From NCBI RefSeq assembly GCF_030546755.1, contig NZ_JAUOPE010000009.1, positions 117,342 to 181,341 of the forward strand: a DNA stretch of 64,000 nucleotides, read 5' to 3'. How positions within the stretch are numbered: the stretch's first letter is position 1; each line of letters starts with the position of its first letter. Shown here in pieces: positions 9,574 through 20,052 of this stretch. The notes beneath the pieces were generated by a model, which saw nothing but the letters and a program-made list of their open reading frames with translations, was not told the origin of the DNA and did not search any database. The position numbers and the translations under genes were made by a program. The stretch is from Colwellia sp. 1_MG-2023. GTDB taxonomy: Bacteria > Pseudomonadota > Gammaproteobacteria > Enterobacterales > Alteromonadaceae.

Positions 9574-10410
9574 TTAAGCTTTAGCAGCTGCAATTTGCGC
9601 TTCTACTTCAGCAGCAAAATCTTCTTCTTTCTTCTCGATACCTTCACCAACTTCTAAACGAACGAAGCTAGAAACAGTTACGCCTTTCTCTTTTAATACA
9701 TCACCAACAGTACGCTTAGGTTCCATAATGAAAGCTTGACCCGTTAAAGAAACTTCACCTGTGAATTTCTTCATACGACCAGTAACCATTTTCTCAGCGA
9801 TTTCAGCAGGTTTACCTTCATTCATCGCCATTTCAATTTGGATACGCTTTTCATTAGCAACAACATCAGCAGGTACGTCATCTGGCGTTAAAAATTCTGG
9901 CTTGCTTGCAGCAACGTGCATTGCAATGTGCTTAAGTGACTCAGCATCACCTTCACCAGCAACAACCACACCGATAGTAGCACCGTGTTTGTATGAAGCT
10001 AAAGTAGTACCTTCAACATAAGCTACACGACGAACATTGATGTTTTCACCAATTTTTGTCACTAACGCAATACGCTCTTCTTCGAACTGTGCTTGAAGTT
10101 CTTCGATTGTTGCTTTTGAAGCAGCTGCAGCATCAGCAACTTTGTTAGCAAACGCTAAAAAGTTAGCATCTTTTGCTACGAAGTCTGTTTGACAGTTAAC
10201 TTCAACTAATGCGCCATCTTTAATGATGATTTGACCTTCAGCAGCGATGTTACCTGCTTTTTTAGCCGCTTTCGCTTGGCCAGACTTACGCATGTTTTCA
10301 ATCGCAAGTTCCATATCGCCGTCAGCTTCTTGTAATGCTTTTTTACAATCCATCATGCCCGCAGCTGTGCGTTCACGAAGTTCTTTAACCATTGCAGCAG
10401 TAATTGCCAT
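9574..10410 (-). CDS. tsf: Elongation factor Ts
   Basis: EF-Ts is the nucleotide exchange factor that regenerates EF-Tu-GTP. The 278-residue protein begins [20 protein letters not shown], with the N-terminal UBA-like domain, and contains the EF-Tu contact motif [13 protein letters not shown] at about residue 78-90 and the coiled-coil and core subdomains after it. The length is close to the 283 residues of E. coli. It follows rpsB at 150 nt, the universal rpsB-tsf pair, with a hairpin in the gap that may lower readthrough. Confidence 0.98.
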   Translation of the reverse strand: MAITAAMVKELRERTAAGMMDCKKALQEADGDMELAIENMRKSGQAKAAKKAGNIAAEGQIIIKDGALVEVNCQTDFVAKDANFLAFANKVADAAAASKATIEELQAQFEEERIALVTKIGENINVRRVAYVEGTTLASYKHGATIGVVVAGEGDAESLKHIAMHVAASKPEFLTPDDVPADVVANEKRIQIEMAMNEGKPAEIAEKMVTGRMKKFTGEVSLTGQAFIMEPKRTVGDVLKEKGVTVSSFVRLEVGEGIEKKEEDFAAEVEAQIAAAKA

Positions 10411-10479
10411 GAGTTAATTCCTCAATTCTGTTACCCCTAATCTTTTATTTAAAAAGTTTAGGCATAAGTATTAAATAAG

Positions 10480-10523
10480 TTGCCACAAAAGCAGAAAGCG
10501 AAAAACGCGTGCTTAAGTGGCAA
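10480..10523 (-). promoter_or_regulatory. Hairpin in the rpsB-tsf gap, possible attenuator
   Basis: Outer arms TTGCCAC and GTGGCAA (7 bp) enclose further short pairs (GCA/TGC, GCG/CGC). On the minus strand it is followed by CTTATTTAAT, only a weak U-tract. E. coli has a partial terminator between rpsB and tsf; this hairpin is in the same place. The function is inferred from position. Confidence 0.5.
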
Positions 10524-10560
10524 ATGCAAAATAAAACGATGTTTTACGTATTAACTGAAA

Positions 10561-11289
10561 TTATTCAGCTTCAACAAAACCGTCTTTTTCAGCTTGTACA
10601 ACGATGTCTTTTTCACGACCTTCGATTACAGCATTTGCTGCAGAGTCAGTGTATAAAGTAATTGCGCGGATCGCATCATCATTACCAGGAACGATGTAAT
10701 CAACACCATCTGGGTTTGAGTTTGTATCAACTACAGATATTACTGGAATACCTAAGTTGTTAGCTTCTTTAATAGAAATGTGCTCGTGATCAGCATCAAT
10801 GATAAATAAAGCATCAGGTAAACCACCCATGTTTTTAATACCACCAAGACTTTTATCAAGCTTTTCCATTTCGCGAGTACGCATTAACGCTTCTTTTTTA
10901 GTAAGCGCTTCAAAAGTACCGTCAGAGCTTTGAGCTTCTAAATCTTTTAAACGTTTGATTGATTGACGAACTGTTTTCCAGTTAGTCAACATACCACCTA
11001 ACCAACGGTGATTAACGTAGAATTGATCACATTTGATTGCAGCATCTTTGATTGCGTCGCTAGCAGCACGTTTAGTACCTACGAATAAAACTTTACCTTT
11101 TTTAGATGAAACACCTGATAAAAAGGCTAAAGCATCATTAAACATAGGAACAGTTTGCTCTAAGTTAATGATATGAACTTTGTCACGAGCACCAAAAATG
11201 TAAGTTTTCATTTTTGGATTCCAGTAACGAGTTTTGTGACCGAAGTGAACACCTGCTTTAAGCATGTCGCGCATTGAAACGTTTGGCAT
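10561..11289 (-). CDS. rpsB: 30S ribosomal protein S2
   Basis: S2 is a late-assembling protein on the head of the small subunit. The start chosen is the ATG at 11287-11289, giving 242 residues beginning [20 protein letters not shown], the universal S2 N-terminus; it has AAAGGA as Shine-Dalgarno 7 nt upstream. The reading frame stays open for 43 more codons upstream, but those residues have no family match and overlap the leader region. Conserved motifs seen: [32 protein letters not shown] and [12 protein letters not shown]. It is the first gene of rpsB-tsf. Confidence 0.98.
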   Translation of the reverse strand: MPNVSMRDMLKAGVHFGHKTRYWNPKMKTYIFGARDKVHIINLEQTVPMFNDALAFLSGVSSKKGKVLFVGTKRAASDAIKDAAIKCDQFYVNHRWLGGMLTNWKTVRQSIKRLKDLEAQSSDGTFEALTKKEALMRTREMEKLDKSLGGIKNMGGLPDALFIIDADHEHISIKEANNLGIPVISVVDTNSNPDGVDYIVPGNDDAIRAITLYTDSAANAVIEGREKDIVVQAEKDGFVEAE

Positions 11290-11380
11290 AATATTTTCCT
11301 TTGGGGTTAAGCGTTCATATACCCAATATATTCGACCCAAAGCACTGTAATATAACAGTAAACCAGAGCACCCCGATATA
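11290..11380 (-). promoter_or_regulatory. Possible structured rpsB mRNA leader
   Basis: The 347 bases between the rpsB start and the next gene contain, close to rpsB, a short hairpin (ACTGT/ACAGT, 11344-11359) enclosed by a possible long-range pair GGGGT/ACCCC (11370-11374 with 11303-11307), the last arm touching the Shine-Dalgarno at 11297-11302. In E. coli S2 represses its own mRNA through a structured leader. The likeness is by position and pairing only. Nothing else recognisable was seen from 11380 to 11636. Confidence 0.35.
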
Positions 11381-11636
11381 TCTTCTACAGGTATATGTGA
11401 ATTTATAGTACGTACCAATATTTGGCACAGTTAGTCGTTCAACTTAAGCAGCGAAATAAATAATTCTTTAAAATAAGAAATATAGATCCCTCTAACTTAA
11501 ATTTAGCGGCGCACTTTATATCATAAAGCACAAGAATTAACCACAGTTTTTACTAAAATTTTGAAATATAAGGCTAGGTTTATTGCGAGAGAGGCGTTAA
11601 AATTCACTGGTCTTTTATTTTTACAGGTTTATATAT

Positions 11637-12245
11637 ATGTCTAGTGAGTTATTTTTCATTTACGATTCTCATTGTCCGTGGAGTTATGCGGCTACGCCTT
11701 TAGTGAAAAATATCGCATCTGCTTATCCTAAAATGCCTATTCATTTAATGCACTGCGCTTACTATGATGGTGACAATAAAGTAGATTTATCAACCGTAAA
11801 GGCAGTAAAAGAATTAAGCGGCGTTCCTTTTGGGCAAGATTATCTAAACTCTTTATCTGATAATAAAGATTCTACATTAGCCGCTAATTTATTAACTTGG
11901 GTTCAACATAAATCAAATAAGCACGCTTTAGATTTATTGATAGCAATGCAAAAAGCCCATTTTGAATCAGCAAACGATTTAACTGACAAAGATGATGTGC
12001 AACCACTGATAGATAGTTTAAAACTTTCACCACCAGCAAAAGCACTAAAAATTGAAAAACTCACCAAAGACGCTGAGTTTACTTTTCATGATATTAGTGA
12101 ATTACAAGAAGTCATAGGAACGAATGCAATTCCAGCTTTGTTATTAGCCCATAATGACACGTTAATTTTGCTTAACCACAATTTATATTTAGAAAACCCT
12201 GAAAAAATTGTCGAAGCCATTAATACTGAACTTAAGTCACACTAA
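11637..12245 (+). CDS. DsbA/FrnE-family thioredoxin-fold protein
   Basis: The 202-residue product has the thioredoxin-like start SSELFFIYDSHCPWSYAATP, where the active site of DsbA-type proteins (CxxC) reads CPWS, so only one thiol is left. The long helical insert and the late cis-Pro region (IGTNAIPALLLAH) fit the DsbA/FrnE fold. No signal peptide is visible, so it is probably cytoplasmic, as are FrnE and HCCA-isomerase-like members. Possible roles are a thiol oxidoreductase of the one-cysteine kind or a glutathione-linked enzyme; the substrate is unknown. It stands alone on the plus strand between rpsB and clpB, convergent with clpB. Confidence 0.75.
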   Translation: MSSELFFIYDSHCPWSYAATPLVKNIASAYPKMPIHLMHCAYYDGDNKVDLSTVKAVKELSGVPFGQDYLNSLSDNKDSTLAANLLTWVQHKSNKHALDLLIAMQKAHFESANDLTDKDDVQPLIDSLKLSPPAKALKIEKLTKDAEFTFHDISELQEVIGTNAIPALLLAHNDTLILLNHNLYLENPEKIVEAINTELKSH

Positions 12246-12303
12246 ATAATTAGCATGGCTTAAGCTCAGCCATTCACTCATTGTCTCATATGGGAATTAA
12301 TGG

Positions 12304-14874
12304 TTACTGAAACACTAATTCCCCATTTTCAACAATTAAGTGAATTGTTGAATTTGTTGAAAACTCATTTGACAGTATTTTATTAGCCAATGGGTTTTCA
12401 ATGAGTTGTTGAATAGAACGTTTTAACGGTCTAGCACCAAATAATGGATCAAACCCCGCCTCTGAAACTAGCGCGAGCGCTTCTTCAGAAACTTTCAACT
12501 CAAGTCCTTTATCGGCAATACGTTTCGCCAAGGATGAAATTTGAATACCAGCAATTTCTTGTATTTGCTCTGATAGTAAGGGATGAAATACCACCGACTC
12601 ATCAATACGATTAATAAATTCTGGTTTAAAATGATTACTCACTTCTAACATAACTTGTGCTTTCATCGCTTGATATTGGCTATCATCAGTAAAACTTTGA
12701 ATGATTTCCGAGCCAATGTTTGATGTCATAATGACAACGGTATTTCTAAAGTCTACGGTTCGACCTTGACCATCCGTTAATCGACCATCATCAAGCACTT
12801 GCAGCAATATATTAAAAACATCAGAATGTGCTTTTTCAATTTCATCTAATAAGATCACAGAATAAGGTTTACGTCTAACCGCTTCAGTTAAATACCCTCC
12901 TTCTTCATAACCTACATAGCCTGGAGGCGCACCAACTAAACGAGCAACAGAATGTTTTTCCATAAATTCTGACATATCAACACGAATCAAAGCGTCTTCA
13001 CTATCAAACATAAAATGGGCTAACGCTTTGGTTAATTCAGTTTTACCAACCCCAGTTGGTCCTAAAAATAAAAAGGAACCTATCGGCTGATTTGGATCAG
13101 AAAGTCCAGCTCGAGAACGTCTTATCGCATTTGAAATAGACACTACAGCTTCGGATTGTCCGATAACTCGTTTGTGTAAGTCTTCTTCCATTCTAAGCAA
13201 CTTATCGCGCTCACCTTCCAGCATTTTTGACACAGGAATACCAGTGGAACGACTTAATACATCAGCAATTTCGACATCGGTAACTTTATTTCTTAGTAAG
13301 CTCATCTCATGCATTTCGGCTTGAGTGGCTAAGTCGAGTTGCTTTTCTAACTCAGGAATACGACTATATTGCAATTCCGCCATTCGATTTAAATCACCGT
13401 TTCGACGTGCTGCATCTAGCTCTAACCGAGCGTGTTCAAGATCGGTTTTGATCGCTTGCGTACCATGTATCGCCGCCTTTTCTGACGTCCAAACTTCATC
13501 GAGCTCATGATACTCTTTTTCTAACTCAGATAATTGATTTGTGATCAGTGCAGAGCGCTGTAACGACGAATCATCGGCATCATCTTCTAACGATTTTTGT
13601 TCTAATTTTAACTGAATTATTTTCCTGTCGAGTTTGTCTAATACTTCAGGTTTAGAGTCCATTTGCAAACGAATACTTGAGGCAGACTCGTCAATTAAAT
13701 CAATTGCTTTATCAGGAAGTTGACGATCGCTGATATAACGATGAGACAAAGTAGCAGCGGCGACAATAGCCGGATCGGTAATCTCTACTTTATGGTGCAG
13801 CTCATAACGCTCTTTTAAGCCACGTAAAATTGCGATGGTATCTTCAACACTTGGCTCATCTACTAATACTTTTTGAAAGCGACGCTCAAGAGCAGCATCT
13901 TTTTCAATGTATTGACGATATTCATCTAAGGTAGTAGCACCCACGCAATGTAAATCACCTCGAGCTAAGGCTGGTTTTAACATATTACCGGCATCCATAG
14001 CGCCATCGGTTTTACCCGCGCCAACCATGGTATGTAATTCATCGATAAATAAAATGACTCGGCCTTCTTCCTTAGCAAGTTCATTAAGCACCGCTTTTAA
14101 ACGCTCTTCAAATTCACCTCGGTATTTTGCCCCCGCAACTAATGCGCCCATATCGAGCGACAATACGCGTTTGTTTTTCAAACCTTCTGGTACTTCATGA
14201 TCAACAATTCGCTGTGCTAATCCTTCTGCAATAGCGGTTTTCCCAACCCCAGGTTGACCAATTAACACCGGATTATTTTTAGTGCGACGTTGTAACACTT
14301 GAATAGTTCGACGAATTTCATCATCGCGACCGATCACAGGGTCTAATTTCCCCTGCTCAGCACGTTCGGTTAAATCAACCGTGAATTTATCTAAAGCTTG
14401 GCGAACATCTTCAGCATTTTGATCGTCAACCTTTTGCCCGCCACGCACATGCTCAATGGCATCTTTAATGCGTTGTTCGGAGGCGCCGAGTGTTTTTAAA
14501 ATTTGTCCAAGCTTGCCTTTATCTTCTAGTGCCGCTAATAAAAATATTTCAGAAGATATATATTTATCACCTAGCTTTTGCGCAAATTTATCGCAAAGAT
14601 TCAGTAAATTTCCCATGGCAGCAGATAACTGAACATCTCCACCTGCACCTGATACTTGAGCTAAATCATTGATCACTTTTTCAACTTGGCTTCTTAATGA
14701 AAAAACATCAACACCTGCACTTTTTAAAAGCGGAAGTGTACTGCCATTATTTTGATTTAAAAGCGCTAACATTAAATGTACAGGCTCAATAAATTGATGG
14801 TCTTTACCTAATGCAATCGATTGCGCATCAGAAATTGCCACTTGAAAAGTTTGAGTAAAACGGTCTAAACGCAT
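12304..14874 (-). CDS. clpB: ClpB disaggregase
   Basis: ClpB is a hexameric AAA+ machine that pulls proteins out of aggregates together with DnaK. The 856-residue protein (E. coli 857) has the N-domain with two Clp-N repeats (1-145), the first AAA+ module with Walker [16 protein letters not shown] and Walker B ILFIDELH, the long middle coiled-coil domain (about 405-525, here [19 protein letters not shown] onward), the second AAA+ module with [18 protein letters not shown] and [11 protein letters not shown], and the C-terminal D2-small domain. A sigma-32 type promoter lies 55-78 nt upstream. The pgeF and rluD genes follow the E. coli order, but clpB has its own promoter. Confidence 0.98.
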   Translation of the reverse strand: MRLDRFTQTFQVAISDAQSIALGKDHQFIEPVHLMLALLNQNNGSTLPLLKSAGVDVFSLRSQVEKVINDLAQVSGAGGDVQLSAAMGNLLNLCDKFAQKLGDKYISSEIFLLAALEDKGKLGQILKTLGASEQRIKDAIEHVRGGQKVDDQNAEDVRQALDKFTVDLTERAEQGKLDPVIGRDDEIRRTIQVLQRRTKNNPVLIGQPGVGKTAIAEGLAQRIVDHEVPEGLKNKRVLSLDMGALVAGAKYRGEFEERLKAVLNELAKEEGRVILFIDELHTMVGAGKTDGAMDAGNMLKPALARGDLHCVGATTLDEYRQYIEKDAALERRFQKVLVDEPSVEDTIAILRGLKERYELHHKVEITDPAIVAAATLSHRYISDRQLPDKAIDLIDESASSIRLQMDSKPEVLDKLDRKIIQLKLEQKSLEDDADDSSLQRSALITNQLSELEKEYHELDEVWTSEKAAIHGTQAIKTDLEHARLELDAARRNGDLNRMAELQYSRIPELEKQLDLATQAEMHEMSLLRNKVTDVEIADVLSRSTGIPVSKMLEGERDKLLRMEEDLHKRVIGQSEAVVSISNAIRRSRAGLSDPNQPIGSFLFLGPTGVGKTELTKALAHFMFDSEDALIRVDMSEFMEKHSVARLVGAPPGYVGYEEGGYLTEAVRRKPYSVILLDEIEKAHSDVFNILLQVLDDGRLTDGQGRTVDFRNTVVIMTSNIGSEIIQSFTDDSQYQAMKAQVMLEVSNHFKPEFINRIDESVVFHPLLSEQIQEIAGIQISSLAKRIADKGLELKVSEEALALVSEAGFDPLFGARPLKRSIQQLIENPLANKILSNEFSTNSTIHLIVENGELVFQ

Positions 14875-14928
14875 AAATATTCCTTACAGCCATATCACTG
14901 GACTTACGATTAATCTTAATTAAAATTT

Positions 14929-14952
14929 ATGGGCGTTTAATAATATTTCAAG
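14929..14952 (-). promoter_or_regulatory. Sigma-32 (heat-shock) promoter of clpB
   Basis: Minus strand CTTGAA (14947-14952), then 13 nt, then CCCAT (14929-14933) inside CGCCCATAAAT. This matches the RpoH consensus CTTGAA-N13-15-CCCCAT closely, 55 nt before the clpB start, and clpB is a known RpoH target. Confidence 0.8.
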
Positions 14953-15028
14953 CACTTAACTACGTTTAAAATTACGCCTTTGATTTAAATCAAGTTATCA
15001 AGGTTAGGTATAAAATAATGATGATGGG

Positions 15029-15880
15029 TTATTTTATACAAATAATTGCAGCCATTCTGCCGGTCTTTTGTTCTTTACGATATGAATAATAGCGCTCATT
15101 TTCAGCATAAGTACAATGAGAATTAACAGAAAACTGGTTAACCCCTAATTCAATAAATTGTATTTGCGCTATTTTTGATAAATCAGCAAGCCACTTATTC
15201 GCTTCAAGGCTGTGGCTATTTTCAATAAATGCCGATGAAAATTGAGTATTCATCTGTTCAAATTGTTTTTTTACCTCAACACCCACTTCGAAATTTTTTT
15301 GGCTGATGCAAGGACCAAACCACGCGTATATATCACGATTATCGCTGTGCATTTTAGCTAAAGTTTGCTGAATGATCCCACTGGCTAAAGACCGCCAACC
15401 TGCATGTATGGCAGCAATTTCTGTACCTTGTTTATTTGCTAATAAAATAGGTAAACAATCAGCAGTCATAATGGCTAACGCCAGTTTTGGCGTACGCGTG
15501 ATCACAGCATCAGCTTCAATAAACGAACTAAGTTTTTCTACAGTGAACACATGATTACCATGCACTTGATCTAGCCACTGAATTTCTGTATTTTTCGGTA
15601 AATAAGCGAGTAATGCTTGTCTATTTTCTTCTACCTTTTTGGCATTATCAGCAACATGTAAACCTAAATTAAATTGCTCAAACGCCGTAGGAGCCATTTT
15701 TTCAACGGAAGATGACAATGACGCGTGATCAAAGCTTGTTTGTAAATGACCAGTTGGTTTTATAAAAGGTGTTGGGTGTAAACGTGTCGTTTGAAATGCC
15801 TGAATATGTTCAACAGGCATTTCAACGTTATCAAAGGCGATATTATTTTTAGGGTTTAGATTAAAAATCGGGGGTTTCAT
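15029..15880 (-). CDS. pgeF: PgeF (YfiH), peptidoglycan editing factor / laccase-domain protein
   Basis: The family was once called multicopper polyphenol oxidase. E. coli YfiH corrects L-Ser misincorporation in UDP-MurNAc peptides, and other members are purine nucleosidases. The 283-residue product has the zinc/active-site motifs: FNLGLHVADN, WLDQVHGNHV, DAVIT, MTADCLPILLA, AAIHAGWRSLASGII and WFGPCISQKNFEVG, then SHCTY at the C-terminus. An N-terminal extension of about 45 residues precedes the usual start; internal starts are possible. Its first 20 nt overlap the end of rluD, so the two are translationally linked as in E. coli. Confidence 0.92.
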   Translation of the reverse strand: MKPPIFNLNPKNNIAFDNVEMPVEHIQAFQTTRLHPTPFIKPTGHLQTSFDHASLSSSVEKMAPTAFEQFNLGLHVADNAKKVEENRQALLAYLPKNTEIQWLDQVHGNHVFTVEKLSSFIEADAVITRTPKLALAIMTADCLPILLANKQGTEIAAIHAGWRSLASGIIQQTLAKMHSDNRDIYAWFGPCISQKNFEVGVEVKKQFEQMNTQFSSAFIENSHSLEANKWLADLSKIAQIQFIELGVNQFSVNSHCTYAENERYYSYRKEQKTGRMAAIICIK

Positions 15881-16835
15881 TCAACTGCGTATCTTCACGA
15901 AGAATATTGGTTAAAGCGACCATATCATGCGGAATTTCTGCATGCCATGTCATTTGTTCCCCTGTAATAGGATGAAATAACGATAGCATTGCCGCATGTA
16001 AGGCTTGGCGTTTGAATCCTTTTAATACTTCTCTTAATTCAGGCGTCGCATTTTTAGGAGGACGAGGACGACCACCATAAACCGGATCCCCCACCAAAGG
16101 ATGAGTAATATGCGCCATATGCACACGAATTTGGTGAGTTCGGCCTGTTTCGAGGCGTAAGCGTAAACGAGTATGCAAACGAAATTTTTCCATTACACGA
16201 TAATGTGTAACGGAAGGACGACCTGAAATAGTCACCGCCATATGGGTACGTTTAGTTGAATGACGACCAATAGGTTCATCAACAATACCTCCAGCGGTCA
16301 TAATACCACTGGCAATAGCTTCATACTCACGGGTAATTTCTCTGGCTTGAAGTGATTCAACTAAATTAGTTTGCGCAGCAATCGTTTTAGCCACCACCAT
16401 TAAACCGGTAGTGTCTTTATCGAGTCGGTGAACAATACCTGCTCGTGGCACAACATCAACCTGTGGACAATGATGCAATAACGCATTTAAAACAGTACCG
16501 TCTGGATTACCCGCTCCAGGGTGAACAACTAAACCTGCAGGTTTATTGATCACTAAAATATCATCATCTTCGTAAACAATATTTAAGGGAATGTTCTGTG
16601 ATTTAAAACGTTCTTCAGCTTCAACCTGAGTTTCAATACTGATCGTTTCACCACCATACATTTTTTCTCGCGCTTTGGTTAATACTTCACCATTAACTTG
16701 AACGTGACCGGCTAAGATCCATTCTTTTAATCGTGAACGCGAATATTCAGGGAACATTTCCGCAATGGTTTGGTCGAATCGTTTACCTAAACATGATTCA
16801 GGAACGATATCTTTGTGTTGAATTATTTCAGCCAT
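15861..16835 (-). CDS. rluD: RluD, 23S rRNA pseudouridine synthase
   Basis: RluD makes pseudouridines 1911, 1915 and 1917 in helix 69 of 23S rRNA. The 324-residue product has an N-terminal S4 RNA-binding domain (SRLKEWILAGHVQVNGEVL) and the catalytic motif HRLDKDTTGLMVVAKT with the nucleophile Asp139, the same number as in E. coli. RLETGRTHQIRVHM follows. It is divergent from bamD (193 nt apart) and overlaps pgeF, giving the bamD/rluD-pgeF-clpB arrangement typical of gammaproteobacteria. Confidence 0.97.
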   Translation of the reverse strand: MAEIIQHKDIVPESCLGKRFDQTIAEMFPEYSRSRLKEWILAGHVQVNGEVLTKAREKMYGGETISIETQVEAEERFKSQNIPLNIVYEDDDILVINKPAGLVVHPGAGNPDGTVLNALLHHCPQVDVVPRAGIVHRLDKDTTGLMVVAKTIAAQTNLVESLQAREITREYEAIASGIMTAGGIVDEPIGRHSTKRTHMAVTISGRPSVTHYRVMEKFRLHTRLRLRLETGRTHQIRVHMAHITHPLVGDPVYGGRPRPPKNATPELREVLKGFKRQALHAAMLSLFHPITGEQMTWHAEIPHDMVALTNILREDTQLNETPDF

Positions 16836-17028
16836 TAAAATCTCTATTAATTAGCACTGTGCAAGGTTTGATTGCTAGGTTAGAATGCCAGTGCTTATTT
16901 TACCTGTTTGATAAATCAATTACACCAAATAATTACGTTGGGTAACTGAAACAAGTAAACATTTTATTTTAACGAACATACTAACGAGTAAGTGAAGTTA
17001 GTATTTTAACGTAGTGATACCAAGGTCT

Positions 17029-17802
17029 ATGGACAAACTGATAATTAAAACAATTTTTTTAGTACTAATTTTAACTTTAGTGGGCTGTTCTTCATCTGAA
17101 GATACTGAAATCGATAAAGTACCAGACAAATCAGCACAAGCATTATTTACTGATGCACGGGAAGCTTTAGATAGCGGCTTATACAAAAAAGCAATACAAA
17201 TACTGTCAGCCATTGATTCACGTTTTCCTTATGGACCAATTTCTCATCAAGTTCAGTTAGATTTGATTTACGGTTACTATAAAAGTGGCGATTCGGCCCA
17301 AGGTATTGCATTGGCTGAACGTTTTCTTAAACTAAATCCAAACCATGCGAATGTTGACTATGTCTATTACATGCGTGCGTTAATCAACCTTTCTACCGAA
17401 GACAATTTATTTCAAGACTTAGCTGGGATTGATCGCTCTGATCGAGATCCTACCGCGGCACGTGAAGCGTTTAATGACTTTAAAACGATTTTAACTGACT
17501 TCCCGCAAAGTAAATACGCGACAGATGCAAGACAACGTATGATTGCGATTAAATCACGCTTAGCTAAATATGAACTTTCAGTAGCTCGTTTTTACTTGAA
17601 ACGTGAAGCTTATGCATCTGCGGCCAATAGAGGACGTTTTATCGTTGAGCATTATTCAACAAGCCCTGAAGTGGAAGCAGCCTTAGAAATTATGATCGAG
17701 TGCTATCAAGCAATGGGGTTAAGTGATTTAGAAAGCAATGCAAAACAAGTGTTAGCAGCGAATTATCCAAGTAATCAAAACGCTGATGAATCAAATGATT
17801 AA
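17029..17802 (+). CDS. bamD: BamD, outer membrane assembly lipoprotein
   Basis: BamD is the essential lipoprotein of the BAM complex, made of TPR-like repeats, and binds BamA POTRA5. The start chosen is ATG at 17029, giving 257 residues with a lipoprotein signal MDKLIIKTIFLVLILTLVGC, the lipidated Cys being residue 20. An in-frame GTG 15 nt earlier is possible but would lengthen the signal. Family motifs: IDSRFPYGPISHQVQLDLIY, NHANVDYVYYMRAL, the very conserved GIDRSDRDPTAAREAFNDF, and SRLAKYELSVARFYLKREAY. The C-terminal tail is Asn/Asp-rich. It is divergent from rluD, and a bidirectional terminator follows. Confidence 0.96.
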   Translation: MDKLIIKTIFLVLILTLVGCSSSEDTEIDKVPDKSAQALFTDAREALDSGLYKKAIQILSAIDSRFPYGPISHQVQLDLIYGYYKSGDSAQGIALAERFLKLNPNHANVDYVYYMRALINLSTEDNLFQDLAGIDRSDRDPTAAREAFNDFKTILTDFPQSKYATDARQRMIAIKSRLAKYELSVARFYLKREAYASAANRGRFIVEHYSTSPEVEAALEIMIECYQAMGLSDLESNAKQVLAANYPSNQNADESND

Positions 17803-17824
17803 CCTTTAATTTAAAATTGAAAAT

Positions 17825-17858
17825 AAAAATGGCGACTATAATTAGTCGCCATTTTTTT
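17825..17858. terminator. Bidirectional terminator between bamD and glnB
   Basis: Perfect 8-bp stem GGCGACTA/TAGTCGCC with TAAT loop, AAAAAT before and ATTTTTTT after. Placed between two convergent genes, it can serve both. Confidence 0.9.
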
Positions 17859-17909
17859 AATTATTGCTAGAAGCATAGATTACAAGAGATAACTTATCTA
17901 AAAATGCAA

Positions 17910-18251
<342 letters not shown>

Positions 18252-18415
18252 TTAACTCGTTGATAATAAATAAACGGCAGATATTACTATTGTACACAAT
18301 TGATTATAGAAATAAATTTTAAGTTCTAACAATAAAACCCATCACATATTTTTTAGAGTTTGGTACACTAAGTATTAAGCGCTTTTTGACTTTATTCACG
18401 CACATAGGAAAACAG

Positions 18416-19261
18416 ATGAACCCGCAAGATATCATTGACGAAATGAAAGTTTTACCCTCAATTGATGTAGATTTTGAAATTGAACGCCGTATTCAGTTTA
18501 TCAAGTCACAGTTAAAAAGTTCTGGTTTAACCAATCTTGTCTTAGGTATTAGTGGCGGTGTGGACTCTTCAACCTGTGGCAAACTTGCACAACTTGCCAT
18601 CGATGAATTAAACCAAGAAGCAGCGGAAAATTCTGATAAGCATTATCAATTTATTGCCGTTCGTTTACCTTATAACGTACAAGCCGATGAAGTTGACGCA
18701 CAATTAGCTGTCGATTTTATTCAACCTTCTCATTGCTTAACCACTAACGTACTTGCTGGCGTAGAAGGAGTACATAACGAAGCGGTTCAAGCGCTAGAAA
18801 ACAACAATCTCCTAACTATGGGAGACGCTCAAATTGATTTTTCAAAAGGCAATGTAAAAGCAAGAACAAGAATGGTGATGCAATACCATATCGCAGGAAT
18901 GATAGGCGGGCTCGTTATTGGCACGGATCATTCGGCCGAAAACATCACTGGTTTTTTCACAAAGTGGGGAGACGGTGCATGTGATTTAGCGCCTTTATTT
19001 GGTTTATCTAAACGTCAAGTAAAGCAAGTTGCTAAAAAATTAGGTGCACCAAGTATACTAATTGATAAAGCGCCAACGGCAGATTTAGAAGAATTATCGC
19101 CCAGTAAAAAAGATGAAGATGCTTTAGGCATGAGTTACGATCAACTTGATGACTTTTTAGAAGGTAAACAAGTTGATAGCCAAACCTTAGCAACCATTCT
19201 TGCTATTTATCAACGTACTCAACACAAACGTTCTCCTATTCCAACAATTTATGATGTTTAA
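18416..19261 (+). CDS. nadE: NH3-dependent NAD synthetase
   Basis: NadE amidates nicotinic acid adenine dinucleotide to NAD using ammonia and ATP. The ATG at 18416 is chosen because AGGA lies 6 nt before it, giving 281 residues (E. coli 275). An in-frame TTG 30 nt earlier has no ribosome site. Motifs seen: the PP-loop [37 protein letters not shown] and [16 protein letters not shown], with PTADLE and the late KRSPIP. No glutaminase domain is present, so it belongs to the ammonia-dependent type. It stands alone, next to glnB on the other strand; both respond to nitrogen status, but no shared regulator is visible. Confidence 0.96.
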   Translation: MNPQDIIDEMKVLPSIDVDFEIERRIQFIKSQLKSSGLTNLVLGISGGVDSSTCGKLAQLAIDELNQEAAENSDKHYQFIAVRLPYNVQADEVDAQLAVDFIQPSHCLTTNVLAGVEGVHNEAVQALENNNLLTMGDAQIDFSKGNVKARTRMVMQYHIAGMIGGLVIGTDHSAENITGFFTKWGDGACDLAPLFGLSKRQVKQVAKKLGAPSILIDKAPTADLEELSPSKKDEDALGMSYDQLDDFLEGKQVDSQTLATILAIYQRTQHKRSPIPTIYDV

Positions 19262-19338
19262 TCACTAAAAAATCGATAACCTGACTGGAAAATAATTAGT
19301 TTACCCTCTATACCTATTTTACGTTTAATTCTTCATGG

Positions 19339-19923
19339 ATGATGAATAAAATGAATAGGTATATTGGTTTTACGTTAATTGAAGTGTTAGTTGCATTAGC
19401 TATATTAGTTTCACTCACGGCCATAGGTGTGCCCAGTCTTATCGATTTCACCGTCAAGTTAAAAGTAGATAATGAAATATCACACCTTTATCGCTTATTG
19501 CTCTCTGCCAGAAATGCAGCAATAAATACCGGAAAATCCACCACAGTTTGTCCATTAAATGATGCCAATTATTGTACTAACGATTGGGCTCGATCTATTT
19601 ATGTGTTTACCGACAGTAACGATAATAAACGCTTTGAACCTAACAACAATGAGCACATTATTGTAATGAAAGGTGCAATTGATGAACAAGATAAACTGCA
19701 ATACGGTAAAAATAGAGTCGGAGTAACTTACGCTGCTACCGGTTATTTATCGAAATGGGGACAAAATGGCACATTTAAGTACTGCCCTAAAAACCATGCA
19801 AATCACTCTAGAGGCATCATAGTAGCAACGTCCGGTAGGCTATATAAATCTTACCAAAGCCAAACAGGTAAGCATCAAGGTAAAGACAAAAACAGAAGTG
19901 GAAAAATAATCCTTTGTGATTAA
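19339..19923 (+). CDS. FimT/GspH-like minor pseudopilin, copy 1
   Basis: The 194-residue product has the type IV prepilin signature: a short basic leader, then G-FTLIEVLVALAILVSLTAIG, cut by PilD between Gly and Phe with the conserved Glu at +5. The GspH/FimT domain follows (NEISHLYRLLLSARNAAINTG), with two Cys pairs. Such proteins are minor pilins that prime type IV pili and bind DNA in FimT. It is followed by a paralogue 130 nt downstream, with about 45% similar residues by eye. No pilVWXYE cluster is next to them. The start could be either of two adjacent ATGs or the ATG at codon 5. Confidence 0.85.
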   Translation: MMNKMNRYIGFTLIEVLVALAILVSLTAIGVPSLIDFTVKLKVDNEISHLYRLLLSARNAAINTGKSTTVCPLNDANYCTNDWARSIYVFTDSNDNKRFEPNNNEHIIVMKGAIDEQDKLQYGKNRVGVTYAATGYLSKWGQNGTFKYCPKNHANHSRGIIVATSGRLYKSYQSQTGKHQGKDKNRSGKIILCD

Positions 19924-20052
19924 TTCACTGTATCACTAAACAGTAAGCAATCAAGTTTGAGGAATTAATCTGCTGACGAATTTACATTGGCTGAAAAAGT
20001 CATTAAATGATATAACTTACTTAGACGGTTTAAAGTTTAAGTTGTATTTATC

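Noticed and set aside
11290..11418. N-terminal extension of rpsB by 43 codons
   Set aside because: The added residues have no likeness to S2, the ATG at 11289 has a good ribosome site, and the extra part lies in the leader.
16853..16895. Inverted repeat AGCACTG/CAGTGCT in the rluD-bamD gap
   Set aside because: 7-bp arms with a 29-nt spacer are not convincing as an operator or a terminator.
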